Assembly: GCF_902635505.1 (NCBI RefSeq)
Contig: NC_045426.1
Span: forward strand, 331,070,374 to 331,134,373
Source: Sarcophilus harrisii
Taxonomy: Eukaryota > Chordata > Mammalia > Dasyuromorphia > Dasyuridae
Length of the DNA: 64,000 nucleotides
Direction: 5' to 3'
Positions within the stretch are counted from its first letter, which is position 1; the number at the start of each line of letters is the position of its first letter. The translations under genes were made by a program, and so were the position numbers. The notes beneath the pieces were generated by a model. That model saw only the letters and a list, made by a program, of their open reading frames with translations, was not told the DNA's origin and did no database searches. Shown one piece after another: positions 1-12,074 of this stretch.

Positions 1-340
1 TCCTATATTTCTTCCTCTCATGCTCCTTACATCTTGTTGGGATAACTGACATCTAGTTTTGATATGACGGCCACATATTTCTTGGTTCTCTTTTTCTGAA
101 ACTATCTCACACACTGTGAAACGTAGAACTAAGAGGACTTGGACTGTTTGCTCTTTAAATTTCCTTATTCCCTAATGCCATTTTCAGAATCTTTCCTTTG
201 CTATCATCACTCAGCAACTTTTCCTTTACCTTTAAAAATCACTTGATCCTGCCTATATCCTTGTGGCTGACGTGTGTGGGGTTCCATATAACACTGTTCC
301 TCAGGAAATTTTCTTATGGATAATATCTGATTCACCATTT

Positions 341-488
341 TCTTTTTTTCCCCCTGAGGCAATTGGGATTAAATGACTTGCCCAGGATCACACAGACAGG
401 AAGTGTTAAGTGTCTGAGACCAGATTTGAACTCAGGTCCTCCTGACTTCAGGGCTAGTGTTCTGTCCATTGTGCCACCTAATTGCCAC
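341..488 (-). repeat. tRNA-type SINE, marsupial WSINE/Mar-1 like
   Basis: The reverse strand reads as the usual head (gcaccatgg-type box, 'gtcaggaggacctgagttc' box) followed by 'cacacttaac' and 'gggcaagtcatttaatcc' elements and an A-rich tail, seen on the plus strand as the T-run at 341-352. The paralogous site in copy B (about 37770) lacks it, so it inserted into copy A after the duplication or was lost from B. Confidence 0.8.
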
Positions 489-919
489 AGTTTTCTTTTT
501 CTATACCAATCTATTAACACTTTGGCCTTTCTGATTTTCAACTTCTCCAGTTCATAGTTTGTGTTTCTAATCTATCTCAACCATATATAATAGCTGTTAG
601 CCTATAGACTACCATTTCTTTTAACTGAATTTGTCCCAGTTGCTGAAATTCATGGATTCAATTGGGACTGTTCAAAACTCAAGTCTTATAACTCCAGTTT
701 CATTGTTGACATTTTCTTTTAAGTTATCCATTTTTGGGAGTTATGTATGCTAAGTAAAAGCAGTCCCTAGAATTTTGCTGTTTTGGGTTCCAGCAAAAAC
801 TTGACCACTAACTAGCTTTGTGAACATGGAAATGTTAGAGCAGCATGTTGTGTGGTAATAATGAATGTATAAAAAAGTATTAGTTTGGTCATGACTGAGC
901 AAATCATGCTACATGATGT

Positions 920-1788
920 TATTTATTTATTTATATTAAAAGTTTTTATTTTCAAAACATCTGTATGGATAATTTTCAACATTCACCCTTGCAAAACCTT
1001 GTGTTCCAATTTATCCACCTTTCCCCCCATAGCTTCCCCTAAATGGCAAGAAATCCAATATATTTTAAACATGTTCAATTCTTCTATATATGTGTCCAGA
1101 ACTAGCATGCTGTTCAAGAAAAATCAGATAAAAAGGGAAAGAAACAAGAAAAAAAACAAAATACAAACAACAAGAAAAAGAGTGAATACTATATTGTGAT
1201 CCACCCTCAGTTCCCACAGTCCTCTCTCTGAGTGTAGATGGTTCTCTTCATTGCAAGATCATTGAAACTGGCCTGAATCATCTCATTATTGAAAAGACCC
1301 ATGTCCATCAGAGTTAATTATAGTATAATTTTCTTGTTGCCATGTACAATGATCTCCTAGTTCTGCTCAATTCACTTAGCATCAGTTCATGTAAGTCACT
1401 CTAGGCCTCTCTGAAATCATCTTGCTGATCATTTCTTACAGAATAATAGTATCCCATTATATTCATATACCATAACTTATTTAGCCATTCCCCAACTTAT
1501 GGACATCCATTCAGTTTCCAATTCCTTGTCACTACAAAAAGGGCTGCCATAAACATTTTTTGCACATGTGGGTCCCTTTCCTTCCTTTATGATCTCTGGG
1601 ATATAAGCCCAGTAGAAAATTGCTGGATCAAAAAGATATACACAGTTTGATAATCCTTTGGGCATGGTTCCAAATTGCTCTCTTGTAAGGTTGAATCAGT
1701 TCACAACTCTATCAACAATACATTAGTGTCCCAGTTTTCCCTTATCCCCTCCAACATTCATTGTTATCTTTTCCTGTCATTTTAGGCT
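920..1788 (-). mobile_element. L1 LINE, 3' end, 5'-truncated
   Basis: Antisense L1 3' end. It begins with the T-rich tail, then the 3' UTR (reverse of 'gcaagggtgaatgttgaaaa'), then the ORF2 C-terminus. It stops in the region that encodes the CX3CX7HX4C motif and is heavily mutated. Copy B has no L1 at this place, so the insertion is private to copy A. Confidence 0.85.
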
Positions 1789-1940
1789 ACATAGATTTAA
1801 CATTACATTTTTTCACAATAAGGTAAGATGAATATGAAATCATGAGAAGTCTTATATGAGCTTCTGCAGATTGAGATAAGCATAACCTGGAAATCAAGAT
1901 ACACCAGTGATGACAACAATGTAACTGGAAGGAAGAACCA

Positions 1941-1941
<1 letters not shown>

Positions 1942-1973
<32 letters not shown>

Positions 1974-1974
1974 C
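1942..1974 (+). repeat. (AAC)n microsatellite
   Basis: Eleven units of aac. Copy B has only a short 'aaaacaacaaac' seed at the matching place (about 44618-44630), so the array expanded in copy A. Confidence 0.9.
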
Positions 1975-3239
1975 CTGAATTTGAACACTCCATCTAATGA
2001 TTAAGAATGGCCATAAAGAAGAGCTGAGAAATATGCCTCCTTTTCTTCATTGTAGTAGTGGTGGATTAATGGGATGGAATATTGGTTACTCATTAGCTTG
2101 TGTTATAGAGAGACTGACAGTGAAAAAGTGTCTCAGCTTGGAGATACTCATGAGAATCTGCTTCGGCTCTATTCTTACACTATCCCTTGTATGACCCATG
2201 CAATAAAGGGTTTCAGCAAATCATCTGGTAAAATCTCAAAAAAAACTTTTAGGGAATAAGATGGAAAGAAATGTGTTGGTTGATACAATAGTTAATTGGA
2301 TAGAGAAATGATTGAATGACACATACAAAAAGTATTGATTAATGAATCAATAGTAATCTGAAAAGAAGACCTAATGGAAAGCTACCCAGTTCTGCACTTG
2401 GTAATTTTTTGTTTAATACTTGCATACTTCCAATTTGACAAATCTCGAGTTGACAGATAACCCATTGGATGATAGCATCAAGATTTTTTAAAAAATTTCA
2501 ACAGGTTAGAATTTTTCAGCACCCAAATGAATTTCAAGTTCAGCACATTGCTGTTAAGTAGCCTATGACCTGCACTAAATGCAGTGAATACAAAACCAAA
2601 AACTAAGATGTATCCCCATGGAATGAACAGGTGACTGAACAGTTTTAATATGTACATATTAAAGACAAAATACTTCTCTCAGGAGAGAGATAAAAGTAAT
2701 AACTAACAAGAAGTTTACCCATGGCTAAGGATACGTGAGCTGAAGTAAGATTAAGGACAGATGTTTTCAAGCATAGGATATATCTTATTGCATAGGCATG
2801 AAGGAAGGGCAAAGAATGTTGGTTTCAGGCAGTGGTTAATATTTTAATGAATGTAGATTGGAGTAATATGACATAAGTCTAAAAAGATGGACAGGAGTGA
2901 GTTTGCAAAGGTCTTTAAATGAGATTGTATTATATTTTGAGTGTTGCACAGTGCGCAAATTGTATTAGCATAGAGACCTGAAGCAAAGAGACTAATTAGA
3001 AAAGCATCTGTTCAGATGAGATGTGATAAGGGTTTGAACTAAAGTAGCAGCCATCTGAGATAAAAGAAGGATAGGAGGAGGATTTTGGGAAGATGTGGAA
3101 TAGGTCAGAAATTCCAAAATCTTCATATTTTTCCCATAGGGGGAAAAAAAGTTGTGCCTCGTGACAAACCCAGCGTGGTGAAAAAGCAGGACTTGGGACA
3201 GAAAACAGGTCCTCATAGGACAACTGGAGAAACTGGGAA

Positions 3240-4135
3240 GAAAGATCCCAGGATAGAGGATTAAGGAAGATCTAAGGATGAAGGATTAACTGATGTAAAG
3301 GACAAACACCTCCAGGCTAGCTCCTTTGAAACAGTCAGCAGGGAGCCCTGGAGCTAAGTGGGTTCAGAGTTAGCCAGAACCTAAACCACAGAAAATTTCA
3401 CCTCCTGGTCAGTTGGGGATCTGAGGCCCAGAAGATTGGTGGAATCTCTGCTGATTAAGAGGGCCCAGCTACGATGCTGAGATGCAGCCCTGGGTGAGAA
3501 TGAACCAGAACATTTGGTGTTGTAGAAATAGTGGGGAAAGGGTCATGCTGGCAGTGGGCACTCATGGGGGGAGGATGAAATTCTTGGTTTTGGGTTTCAG
3601 ATCAGAGGGGAACACTGAAGGAAGACCAAAAGCCAGAGGCACTATCCCTCCTCCCATCACCAGAATTAGAGGGGATTAAATTATTAAATTTGTATTTGAA
3701 AAGAAAAATGAGCAGGCAAAGGAGAAAGAACCCAACCTTTGAAAGTTACTAAGGGAATTGGATAATCTTCAGAGGAGGACATTGGAGTTAAAAAATACTC
3801 CCTTATCCAAAGAGTAATGTTAAGTGGCTACTCAAAAAAAGACTTTAAAAATCAAACGAGAGAGATGGAGGGAAAACTTTTTTTTTTTTTTTAAAAGAAC
3901 AACCCACGCAACAGAAGACAATGAAAAGAAAGTTAATCAATTAGAAAAGGAGATCCAGAGTCTTAAAGAAGTAAATGACTCTTTTAAAATTGGAATTGGG
4001 CAAGAGGAAACCAATGAAGTTACAAGAGACCAAGAAATAATATAACAAAATCTAAAAAAAAAAAATAGGAGAGGATGTGAAACATTTTATAAGAAAAACA
4101 CAGATCTAGAGAACAAATCAATAAGACAATATAGA
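3240..4135 (+). mobile_element. Old L1 5' end and ORF1 fragment
   Basis: A 5' UTR-like stretch is followed by an ORF1-like start at 3708 (MSRQRRKNPTFESY, then a stop). A lysine- and glutamate-rich coiled-coil segment follows (around 3824-4045, with VNQLEKEIQSLKEVNDSF). The paralogous tract at 46480-47620 continues further into ORF1. It is decayed and non-functional. The coiled coil and the following basic stretch identify it as ORF1 of an L1 lineage older than the other L1s here. Confidence 0.6.
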
Positions 4136-4139
4136 TATT

Positions 4140-4416
4140 TCTATCACTTCAGGAAAATTTTATTTCTTTTATTTTTCTGCGGTTCTATTTTTTGGGTCAT
4201 AGCTTTCAGGAAGTCTAATTATTCTTATGTTTTCTCTTATTGATGTCACTCTCTAAATTCTCTGAGGGAAAACATGTTTTGTGGTTGATTTTTTTGTTCC
4301 TGTAATTCTATATTGTTTAAAATTTATTACTAAATTCCACATAATTGGATATTGGAGATGTGATCTCTTAAGCATTCTTGTGTATTTCTTTGCTTCCAAA
4401 CATTCACACTTCAAAA
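4140..4416 (-). mobile_element. Old L1 ORF1 fragment, inverted
   Basis: The reverse strand encodes a coiled-coil piece with ELQEQKNQ and then the NIRIIxLPESYD-type ORF1 motif (plus strand around 4190-4245). It faces the plus-strand ORF1 fragment that ends at about 4135, so the two form a head-to-head inversion junction inside one old L1 family. Confidence 0.6.
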
Positions 4417-4423
4417 CTTAAAT

Positions 4424-5668
4424 TTTTTTTTATTAAAGCTATTTATTTACAAATTTATTTAAAATTTTATTTATTAAAGCTTTATTCATTTACATTTATA
4501 TATGGCAGGTAGTCCAATAAATATTAAATATGTTTCATCATATATATATATATATACATATTTGTACAGTTATCTTGATGCTAAAGAAAAATAAGATCAA
4601 TAAGGAAAAAAAAATCTGAGAAAGAAAACAAAATGCAAGCAAACAACAGCAGAAAGAGTGAAAATGCTATGTTGTGGTCCACACTCAGCTTTTATAGTCC
4701 TCTTTCTGAAGATCAGTGGAAGTGGTTTGAATCATCTCATTGTTGAAGAGAGCCACATCCATCAGAATTGATTATCATATAGTCTTGTTGGTGCTATGTA
4801 CAATGCTCTCCTGGTTCTGCTCATTTCACTTAGCATCAGTTCATGTAAGTCTCTCCAGGACTCTCTGAAATCATCCTGTTGGCCATTTCTTTCAGAAAAA
4901 TAATATTCCATAACATTCATGTACCATAATTTATTCAGCCATTCTCCAATTGATGGGCATCCACTCACTTTCCAGTTTCTTGCCATTACAAAGAGACTTG
5001 CCACAAACATTTTTTGCACATGTAGGTCTCTTTCCTTCCTTTAAGATCTCTTTGGGATATAAGCCCAGTAGTAACACTGCTGGGTCAAAAGGTATACACA
5101 GTGTGATAACTTTTTGAGCATAGTTCCAAATTGTTCTCCAGAATTATTGGATCCATTCACAGTTCCACCATCAGTGTCCCAGTTTTCCCACATTCCCTCC
5201 AACATTCGTCATTATCTTGTCCTGTCATCTTAGCCAATCTGAGAGGTATGTAGTGGTATCTCAGAGTTGCCTTAATTTGCATTTCTCTGATCAATAGCGA
5301 TTTGGAGCACCTTAACATATGACTAGAAATAGTTTCAATTTCTTCATCTGAAAATTGTTTGTTTATATTCTTTGACCACTTATCAATTGGAAAATGGCTT
5401 GATTTCTTATAAATTTGAGTAAATTCTTTATATATTTTAGAAATGAGGCCTTTACCAGAACCTTTGAATGTAAAAATGTTTTCCCAGGTTATTGCTTCCC
5501 TTCTAATCTTGGCTGCAATAGTTTTGTTTGTACAAAAACTTTTTAACTTATAATCAAAATTATCTATTTTGTGATCAATAATTATCTCTAGTTCTTCTTT
5601 GGTTACAAATTCCTTCCTCCTCCACAGGTTTGAGAGGTAAACTATCCTATGTTCTTCTAATTTAAAAC
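4424..5668 (-). mobile_element. L1 LINE, 3' part
   Basis: Antisense L1 running from the T-rich tail and 3' UTR through the ORF2 C-terminal region. The reverse strand at 4762-5019 encodes the terminal ORF2 peptide, ending ...RLYDNQF. Upstream ORF2 blocks follow to about 5668, where similarity stops. It is 5'-truncated and has frameshifts. Confidence 0.85.
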
Positions 5669-5865
5669 TTTAAATTGTTGCTGGGATAAAAAAGGTCTCT
5701 TAAAGAGACAAAAAATTAAAATTTTTTGACCCTAGTATCTGATCTTTTAGAAACTCTCTTTGCACACAATTTAGAATTGGAGGTTGTGGGCCAACTCAAA
5801 TTTCAATCATGTGATTTGCATTTCAGATTATTTGATGCCTAAGAATTTAACTTTGGAAGTCCCCT

Positions 5866-6005
5866 AAAATCTCAGAACATCAGAGCTGGAAGATGACCAA
5901 ACATCTGATCCAAGCCTCTTACTGGAAAATAGTCTCAAATAGGGCAAATGAGTACATTAAGATCAGACAGGTAATTACTGGTAGAGTCAGGAACCAGTTC
6001 TTTTG
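5866..6005 (-). repeat. MIR-type SINE remnant
   Basis: The plus strand shows the usual antisense order: 'tctcagaacatcagagctgg', then 'catctgatccaagcctcttac', and later a 'gtagagtcaggaacc' element. It is strongly diverged. The stretch 6006-6484 holds nothing I recognise. Confidence 0.5.
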
Positions 6006-6484
6006 ACTTTTAGATACCTCTGAAGCTGAATCTTTTAATTCATTGAAAGGCACCAGATTTTATTTCATCATTGCATTAAACCAGGTTCTTACCAATGTGA
6101 AACTCGGAGCTTCAGAGTAGAGGCCAGAGTACTAGGTGGGAGGAAGCTTTGTGAACATTAGGCAGTTTGGCAGGAAGATTACTGGAGTCCATTGTGGTGG
6201 GTCCAGGTTCACTTGGGTATTATGAACTCTCACCAATAAAGATTGAGAGCAAGGGTCAGAGTAATACATTTACTAATTTTAATATGTTTGAGAAATAGTT
6301 CACATTGTTTTTTATTTTAAATAAAAATCCTGCCAGTAAGAATTTTAAACTTCTTAGCATGAATGTTCAAAACCATTGTATTCATTGGTGAGGAAGACTA
6401 TGCTATGTATGGACCAGAATAATTTTAATAAGATCACTTGGTTGATAATGAGTACAATGTCACTTGAGAAAAGATAAAGTTATT

Positions 6485-6745
6485 AAACTAAATTGCTGGA
6501 GAATTAGTATAGTACAGTGGTTTTCTGTATTTTTGTGGAAGGCAGCATTTGAACTATTTAGGCAGCTTATAGAGCTGTGCATAGTAGAGTCCATACACAC
6601 TGTGATACTGGATAAGTCAGTTAATATGTGTGCCTCAGTTTCTTTATCTGTAAAATTAGAGTTATCAATAGCACCTAATTTTCAGAGTTGTTATGAGGAA
6701 CAAATGAGTTAAAAGTTGTAAAGCACTTAGTTTAGTACCAGAGTC
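6485..6745 (+). repeat. MIR SINE
   Basis: Sense MIR: the 'cagtttctttatctgtaaaa' core is followed by 'gttgttatgaggaacaaatg' and 'gtaaagcacttag', the standard order of the MIR 3' half. Confidence 0.75.
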
Positions 6746-6882
6746 ACATAGTTGGTAAATATCAAAAGCTGGATTTGAACTTATGCCTACCTTATTACAT
6801 GTTCAAGGCTCTATTCACTATTCAGTTGTGTCCAGCTTTTCATGAATTCATTTGGAGTTTTCTTGGTAATGATACTGCAGTG
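6738..6882 (-). repeat. Two short SINE pieces, antisense
   Basis: The first piece (to about 6818) is the head of a tRNA-type SINE in antisense. The second (from about 6820) restarts at the SINE tail module, 'ttcagttgtgtccagctttt' and 'tttggagttttcttggtaat'. They are two insertions or one rearranged element. From 6883 to 7269 I see nothing recognisable. Confidence 0.55.
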
Positions 6883-7269
6883 ATTGATTATTGAATTATA
6901 GTAAAAGTTTTCTGGATAGGTTTTTGACTAATAAATATGAGTCTTGATGTTCTGGGTAAATTCCAGGGTAGATGTCTCTTGTTTACATTAATTGAATCTT
7001 TGAGAATGTTGTCTCTATACACTTGAGAGGAATTGTTTTTATTTCCTCTAACTCATTCTCTGACATTACTCTGTATATTTGCAATTATATAGAAGTAGAG
7101 GAGAGTGAATTTCCTCCCTTCCATAAGCTGATCATACATCACTGATGGTCTTTTGTACATTCTGTATATTCCACAGACATCTCAAAAACAATATTTATTA
7201 AAGTGATATCATTATATCTCAATTCTTTTGCCCACCTGTCTTCTGTGTAATACTTCTCTCTATTTACAT

Positions 7270-7635
7270 GACCACTACTTTAGTTTTGAGTTTCAATTAT
7301 CTCTTATATGACTAATGCAATAATTTTTTAAATCTGCCTCAAGAATCTTCCCATTCCAATCTATTTCAGATGAGAAAGTGAATTTTCTAAAGAATTGATC
7401 TGATCATTTCCCCACTTCTGTTCAATAAACTTCCATTCTATTGCATCTAGAGTTAAACTTCTGTGTTTGTCATTTAAAGTTCTTCCCAACCTTGCTACTT
7501 CCAACTTTCCAGTTTTCTTACACTTTTCCCTTCCACTGTATTCTATGAGCCAAGTACTCTATTCTATCTGCTGTGCCTGGAACTTGATACTTCATCTTCT
7601 GTCTCTGTACCTCTGTACTCACCATCCCCCATGCA
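7270..7635 (+). mobile_element. L2 LINE remnant, ORF end region
   Basis: The tract has the typical L2 3' ORF wording: 'tctgatcatttccccacttc', 'taaacttccattctattgca', 'agttcttcccaaccttgcta' and 'tgctgtgcctggaacttgat'. It is very old and non-coding. Confidence 0.65.
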
Positions 7636-8565
7636 TGGCAACTCTGAGGTACCACTACACACCTCTCAGTTTGGCTAAGATGATAGGAGGGGGTGGGATA
7701 TGAGAGGGGATGTGGGAAAACTGGGACACTGATACATTGTTGGTGGAGTTATGAAGTGATCCACGCATTCTGAAGAACAATTTAGAACTATGCCAAAAGT
7801 GCTAGCAAATTGTGCACACCCTTTGATCCAGTAGTGTTTCTACTGGGCTTATATCCCAAAGAGATCTTAAAGGAGGGAAAGGGACCCACATGTGCAGAAA
7901 TGTTTGTGGCAGCCCTTTTTGTAGTGGCAAGAAACTGGAAAGTGAATGGATGCCTATCAGTTGGAGAATGACTGAATACATTATGGCATATGAATGTTAT
8001 GGAATACTATTATTCTATAAGAAATGATCAACAGGATGACTGTAGAGAAACTTGGACTTAACTGATGCTAAGTGAAATCAGCAGAACCAAGAGATCATTG
8101 TACATGGCAACAAGATTATACGATGATCAATTCTGATGGATGTGGCTCTTTTCAACACTGAGACAATTCAGATAAGTTCCAATGATCTTGTGATGAAGAG
8201 AGCCATCTGCACCCAGAGATAGGACTGTGGGAAGTGAGTGTAGATCACAAATTAGCACTTTCATTCTTTTTGTTGTTGTTTGCTTGCATTTTATTTTCTT
8301 TCTCATTTTTTCCTTTTTAATTTGATTTTTCTTGTACAGCAAGATAATTGTATAAATATGTATGCATATATTGCATTTAATATATATTTTTACTATGTTT
8401 AACATATATTGGATTACTTGCTATCTAGGGGAAAGGTTTAGGGGAAGAGGAGAAATTTGAAACACAAGGTTTTTCATGACTTAATGTTGAAAAATCATCC
8501 ATCCATATCTTTTGCAAATTAAAAAATGTTCATTAAAAAACAAAACCAAAACCAAACAAACCAAA
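7636..8565 (+). mobile_element. L1 LINE, sense 3' end
   Basis: Sense L1 from the ORF2 C-terminal region through the 3' UTR to an A-rich tail near 8535-8565. It matches the 3' ends of the minus-strand L1s in the window. It is broken by frameshifts and 5'-truncated. Confidence 0.85.
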
Positions 8566-9093
8566 AGAATATCTGAGCCAAGAACAGTGAAAAACTTGTG
8601 TTTGCTTTTGAAACTTCCAAGAAAACTTCTTTTTGGTTGCCTAAGGAGGATCATTTAATATGCAGCCAGGAAAGGCAGTATATACTCATTTTTTGAGGCA
8701 CATTAGCCAGAGTTTAGGCAAAAAGCATTTTGCATTTTTTTTCACATCAATAAGTGTGATTTTAATTAGGTTGGGCTTGTAAACCCATTGAGCTTGTAAG
8801 CACTCCTCCCCAATCTCTGAATTTAATTGAAAGAGATTGATAATTATGAGGTAGTAAAAAATATTTAAAATTTTAGGCAATTTCAGCTGGCTTCAACTCA
8901 GTGCAATAAATGGATAAAGTTTTCCAATCATGACTTCCTCCTTGGAAGTTCTTCATGGCTTTTGTATTGCTGCTGCTGGTGTCTCTTGCATAAAGGTATC
9001 AGACTCAAAGCACACATTTGTTTTAAGCTTATAGCACTCACTTATTACATCAGTACTACATAAATCTTTGTTCCTCTTCACAAAGACTCAACC

Positions 9094-9124
<31 letters not shown>

Positions 9125-9220
9125 TTCTAAACAAAAGACAGAAGGCTATATAACATGCCTTAAGGAATAGCAAAGTGGATTAATGTGAGATCTCTTACAA
9201 AGAACTATGCCATAGGGGTT
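8566..9220. other. OR downstream flank with (TA)n
   Basis: AT-rich DNA just 3' of the first OR gene on the minus strand, with no recognised repeat apart from an uninterrupted (TA)n run at about 9098-9125. It probably includes the 3' UTR. I could not fix a polyadenylation signal. Confidence 0.5.
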
Positions 9221-10177
9221 TCATTGAGAAGAGGACTTTTGAGTGAGCAAATTTCTCACAGCAGCTTTCACATCCTTGTTCCGAAGACTATAGATGATGG
9301 GATTCAGCATGGGGGTGACCACCCCATAAAACATAGATATGAGTTTGTCTGTTGCTTGCAACTTGTCAGCTCCAAGAGGGTCCTGAGACTTGGGTTTTGC
9401 ATACATGAAGAAGATGGTCCCATAAAATATGATCACCACTGTCAGGTGGGCTGAGCATGCGGAAAATGCTTTGCGCCTTCCCTTGGCTGAGTTCATCCTC
9501 AGAATGGTATAGAGAATAAAGACATAGGAGAAAAAAATCACCAGCAAAGGTAGAACCAGAAAGACCATGTTGGAGACCACCATTGTAATCACATTGAGGG
9601 CTATGTCAGCACATGCTAACTTTAAGACTGCTAGGATCTCACAAGTGAAATGATTAATGACATTATTTCCACAGAAAGGTAACTGCATGGCAAGAGCTGT
9701 TTGAACTACTGAGTTGATACCCCCTGAAAGCCAAGACACTAAAGCCATCAGCACATATATGATCTTGTTCATGATGATGGGGTATCTTAGAGGGTTGCAG
9801 ATGGCTACATACCGGTCAAATGCCATCATTCCCAATAGTAAACATTCAGTCGATCCCATGGCAAAGCCAAGGAACATCTGTATTGCACATCCTGTGAAGG
9901 AAATGGTTTTTTTCTTGGATAAGAAGCTTACCAGGGTTGAAGGTATAGAAGTAGTTGTGTAACAGATGTCTAGAAAGGAGAGGTTACTGAGGAAGAAGTA
10001 CATTGGGGTATGAAGGTGAGAATCAAATATACTTGCTATAATAATGACACTATTGCCAAACAGAATTATTAAGTACATCATTACAATTAGAATGAAGAAA
10101 ATGATTTCTAGTGTTGGGTAGCCAGAAAGTCCCAGAAGAAGAAATTCTGTCACAAAACTTTTATTTATTCTTTCCAT
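9221..10177 (-). CDS. Olfactory receptor, family 13 type, intact
   Basis: Seven-transmembrane odorant receptor of the olfactory neuron ciliary membrane, expected to signal through Golf and adenylyl cyclase (family knowledge). It has 318 residues from the Met at 10177. An in-frame Met at 10261 would add 28 residues, but these do not resemble an OR N-terminus, and the 10177 start aligns with the other intact OR here. Visible hallmarks are an N-glycosylation site NKS (5-7), GN in TM1 (41-42), LHTPMY (55-60), extracellular Cys97, [10 protein letters not shown] after TM3 (118-127), Cys169/179/189 in loop 2, SY in TM5 (217-218), KAFSACSAH before TM6 (236-244) and PMLNPIIY in TM7 (289-296). Wording is closest to OR13C/OR13D receptors, for example [20 protein letters not shown]; orthology is not proved. 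The reading frame is complete in a single exon, as usual for ORs. Confidence 0.95.
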   Translation of the reverse strand: MERINKSFVTEFLLLGLSGYPTLEIIFFILIVMMYLIILFGNSVIIIASIFDSHLHTPMYFFLSNLSFLDICYTTTSIPSTLVSFLSKKKTISFTGCAIQMFLGFAMGSTECLLLGMMAFDRYVAICNPLRYPIIMNKIIYVLMALVSWLSGGINSVVQTALAMQLPFCGNNVINHFTCEILAVLKLACADIALNVITMVVSNMVFLVLPLLVIFFSYVFILYTILRMNSAKGRRKAFSACSAHLTVVIIFYGTIFFMYAKPKSQDPLGADKLQATDKLISMFYGVVTPMLNPIIYSLRNKDVKAAVRNLLTQKSSSQ

Positions 10178-10183
10178 TTCTTC

Positions 10184-10215
10184 CTCTTGCAGGAGTTCAT
10201 AGGAAGAAATAATGT
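10184..10215 (-). promoter_or_regulatory. Candidate 3' splice site of OR 5' UTR
   Basis: In OR orientation a pyrimidine-rich stretch leads to 'tcctgcaagagg' a few bases before the ATG at 10177. The pseudogene at 28968 has 'tcctgcag' in the same place, so the acceptor position looks shared. OR coding exons normally follow an intron in the 5' UTR. The extra A before the AG here makes the exact cut uncertain. Confidence 0.4.
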
Positions 10216-10774
10216 AAAATTCTTTTATTTTAGACTCACATATTGTAAAGATCTCCAGCAATCTTTCATTAGGTTGTCACTATGAAGCTTGGTTTGAAAT
10301 TATTTTCATTTCTCATCACAATGAAGAGTTTCTGGATCTTAAGTGATTAAAAGACTTTATTTTTCATCAATTTACATTATCCCAGGAAGCCTAAAAGTGC
10401 CTTCCTCTGTTTTTGATTTCAGTCTTTAGGAACTCAGGCTTGTCATGTCTTTAAATTTAACTTGCAGTTAGCAGAATCGTATATTCCTTCCCTCACATAC
10501 ATGATGCTTCATTTTATAATACCTGGAGTACTTCAGGATCATGACATTAACATTTTAAACATAAAAAAAAAATGGAACAATTAGTTTCTCTGGAGTAACT
10601 GGTTGCTGTGTCTCAGAAATTGTGAAGAGGAAATCTCAGAAGAAAAGCTGCTGAGATAAATAAAATAAAATAAAGAAGGAATATTTTCAGTTCCTTTTGG
10701 AAAGGAATTGTTTTATGACCTGAGCAGTTGAATTAAAAGTTAAGATAAAATAATGATAACTAAGTTAACATTTA

Positions 10775-11275
10775 TATATATATTTATTCTGTGCCCTGCC
10801 TTGTGGTAAATTATTTTCTCTTCTGATCCTCACAACAACCTTGTTTTTGTAATGTTCAGTTGTTTCATTGATGTCTAACTCTTAATGACCCCATATGGGG
10901 TTTTCTTGCCAGAGATACTGGATTACCATTTCCTTTTCCAGCTCATTTTACAGATAAAGAAACCGAAGCTAATAATGTTAAGTGACTTGGATAGGGTCTT
11001 ACAGCTAATAAGAATTTGAGTTCAGATTTGAACTCATGAAGATGAGTCTTCCTTATTCCAAGCCCAGTGCTCTATGCAGTGCACCACTTAGCTGTCCCCT
11101 TTCCCTTTGCAAGGAGGATCTTATTATATTATCCTCATTTTACAGATTAGAAAGTCAAGGAAAACAGCAGTTATATGACTTGCCTGAAGTCACACAGCTA
11201 AGTATGTGAGGCTGTATTTGAACTAAGGCTTTTTGGACTCCAGGCCCAGCATTCAGATCATTGTGTTACCTAATC
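10775..11275 (-). repeat. MIR-type SINE, split by a younger SINE
   Basis: The antisense MIR parts lie at about 10775-10850 ('gatcctcacaacaacctt') and 11099-11275 ('tcctcattttacagattaga', 'gacttgcctgaagtcacaca'). They join if the SINE at 10853-11098 is removed. Confidence 0.65.
10853..11098 (-). repeat. Long tRNA-type marsupial SINE
   Basis: About 245 bp in antisense, with the tail module 'ttcagttg...gtctaactctt', 'ggggttttcttgccagagat', 'cattttacagataaagaaac', 'cagatttgaactcatgaaga' and 'gctctatgcagtgcaccact'. Copies of the same module occur at 13695, 15080 and 17728. Confidence 0.75.
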
Positions 11276-11279
11276 ACCT

Positions 11280-11695
11280 CTGTTAATATCTTACATAGTT
11301 AAGTATAATGCTTTACAATTTGCATAATGCTTTTCCACATATTATTTCATTTAATCCTTCCATAAGCCTGTGAAAGAAAAAGATCAGAGATTATTAAATC
11401 CTCGTTTTGCAGAACATGAAACTCTTGAGTTTTTAATGGTTTATAAGGAAGTTAATCATTTTATCAATGGCAGAAGAAGCAGGACCACAGCTCTTCTTTT
11501 CTAAGTGTAAGTCTATTGTTTTTCTAAGTTTCTACTATCTTTAGATAGTAAGAATGAGGGTTGGAAAAAGACTTTGAAAATTGTCTAATTCAGTATCTTC
11601 CTTTTTGACATGATAGAAATAAGACTCAGAAGTGAAATCTCACATTAGTAAGTATCAGAGGCCCTGTGCCTGGCTGTCTTGTTTGTTCCTGGTTT
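11280..11695 (-). repeat. MIR-family remnants
   Basis: From 11280 to 11440 there is an antisense MIR3-like piece ('tttccacatattatttcatt', then 'aagcctgtgaaag'). From about 11540 to 11695 there is a second, weak antisense MIR with 'aagactcagaagtg' and 'agtaagtatcagaggccctg'. From 11696 to 12074 nothing is recognised. Confidence 0.45.
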
Positions 11696-12074
11696 GCAAC
11701 ATTCTCTAATAGCAAGAACTCCTTTCTTAACATCAGCTCTGATCAATGATCAGGGAGGAATGTTTTGTGTCTGTGTAAACTGTGTAAACTTTGATAAGCA
11801 ACTGTCAACATGAAAAGTGCCCTCCCTATTAATTCTAACTTTTCTACAAAATAAGGTATAGTAGATTATATTTTACTGGAAGCTCAAAAGTACCTAGATT
11901 TTCAAAAGGAAAACATTTCCACTTCCCCCTGTATAAACTACTCCTTCAACTACTTTATCCTAATTTCCCTCCCTTAATTACCTGTCTAGATTTTTCTAAA
12001 AGGGAATAACATTGCTTTTTTGAAGCACTCATCTTCTGGAATAATATTCTTATAGTAAATATGATTTAATTCCT

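Larger units (their letters stand above)
1..4130. repeat. Segmental duplication, copy A
   Basis: This block matches the DNA at 34816 to about 47220 (copy B) in the same orientation, in order and over most of its length once inserted repeats are removed. Shared tracts include 1-340 with 34816-37770, 490-900 with 37775-38005 and then 44360-44560, 1990-2560 with 44790-45400, and 2640-3230 with 45470-46330. Copy A lacks the L1s and the LTR found in copy B. It has its own SINE at 341-488 and L1 at 920-1788. Apart from the repeats listed separately, no coding sequence is recognisable here. Confidence 0.8.

Noticed and set aside
1787-1993. Poly-Cys and poly-Leu open frames on the minus strand
   Set aside because: They are translations of the (AAC)n microsatellite at 1942-1974 and have no other protein feature.
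9714-9962. Open frames on the plus strand opposite the ORs (also 49539-49754 and 9185-9454)
   Set aside because: They are shadows of the intact OR coding exons.
9221-10261. Longer 346-residue form of the first OR from the Met at 10261
   Set aside because: The extra 28 residues lack OR character. The aligned start, glycosylation site and the acceptor-like site all favour 10177.
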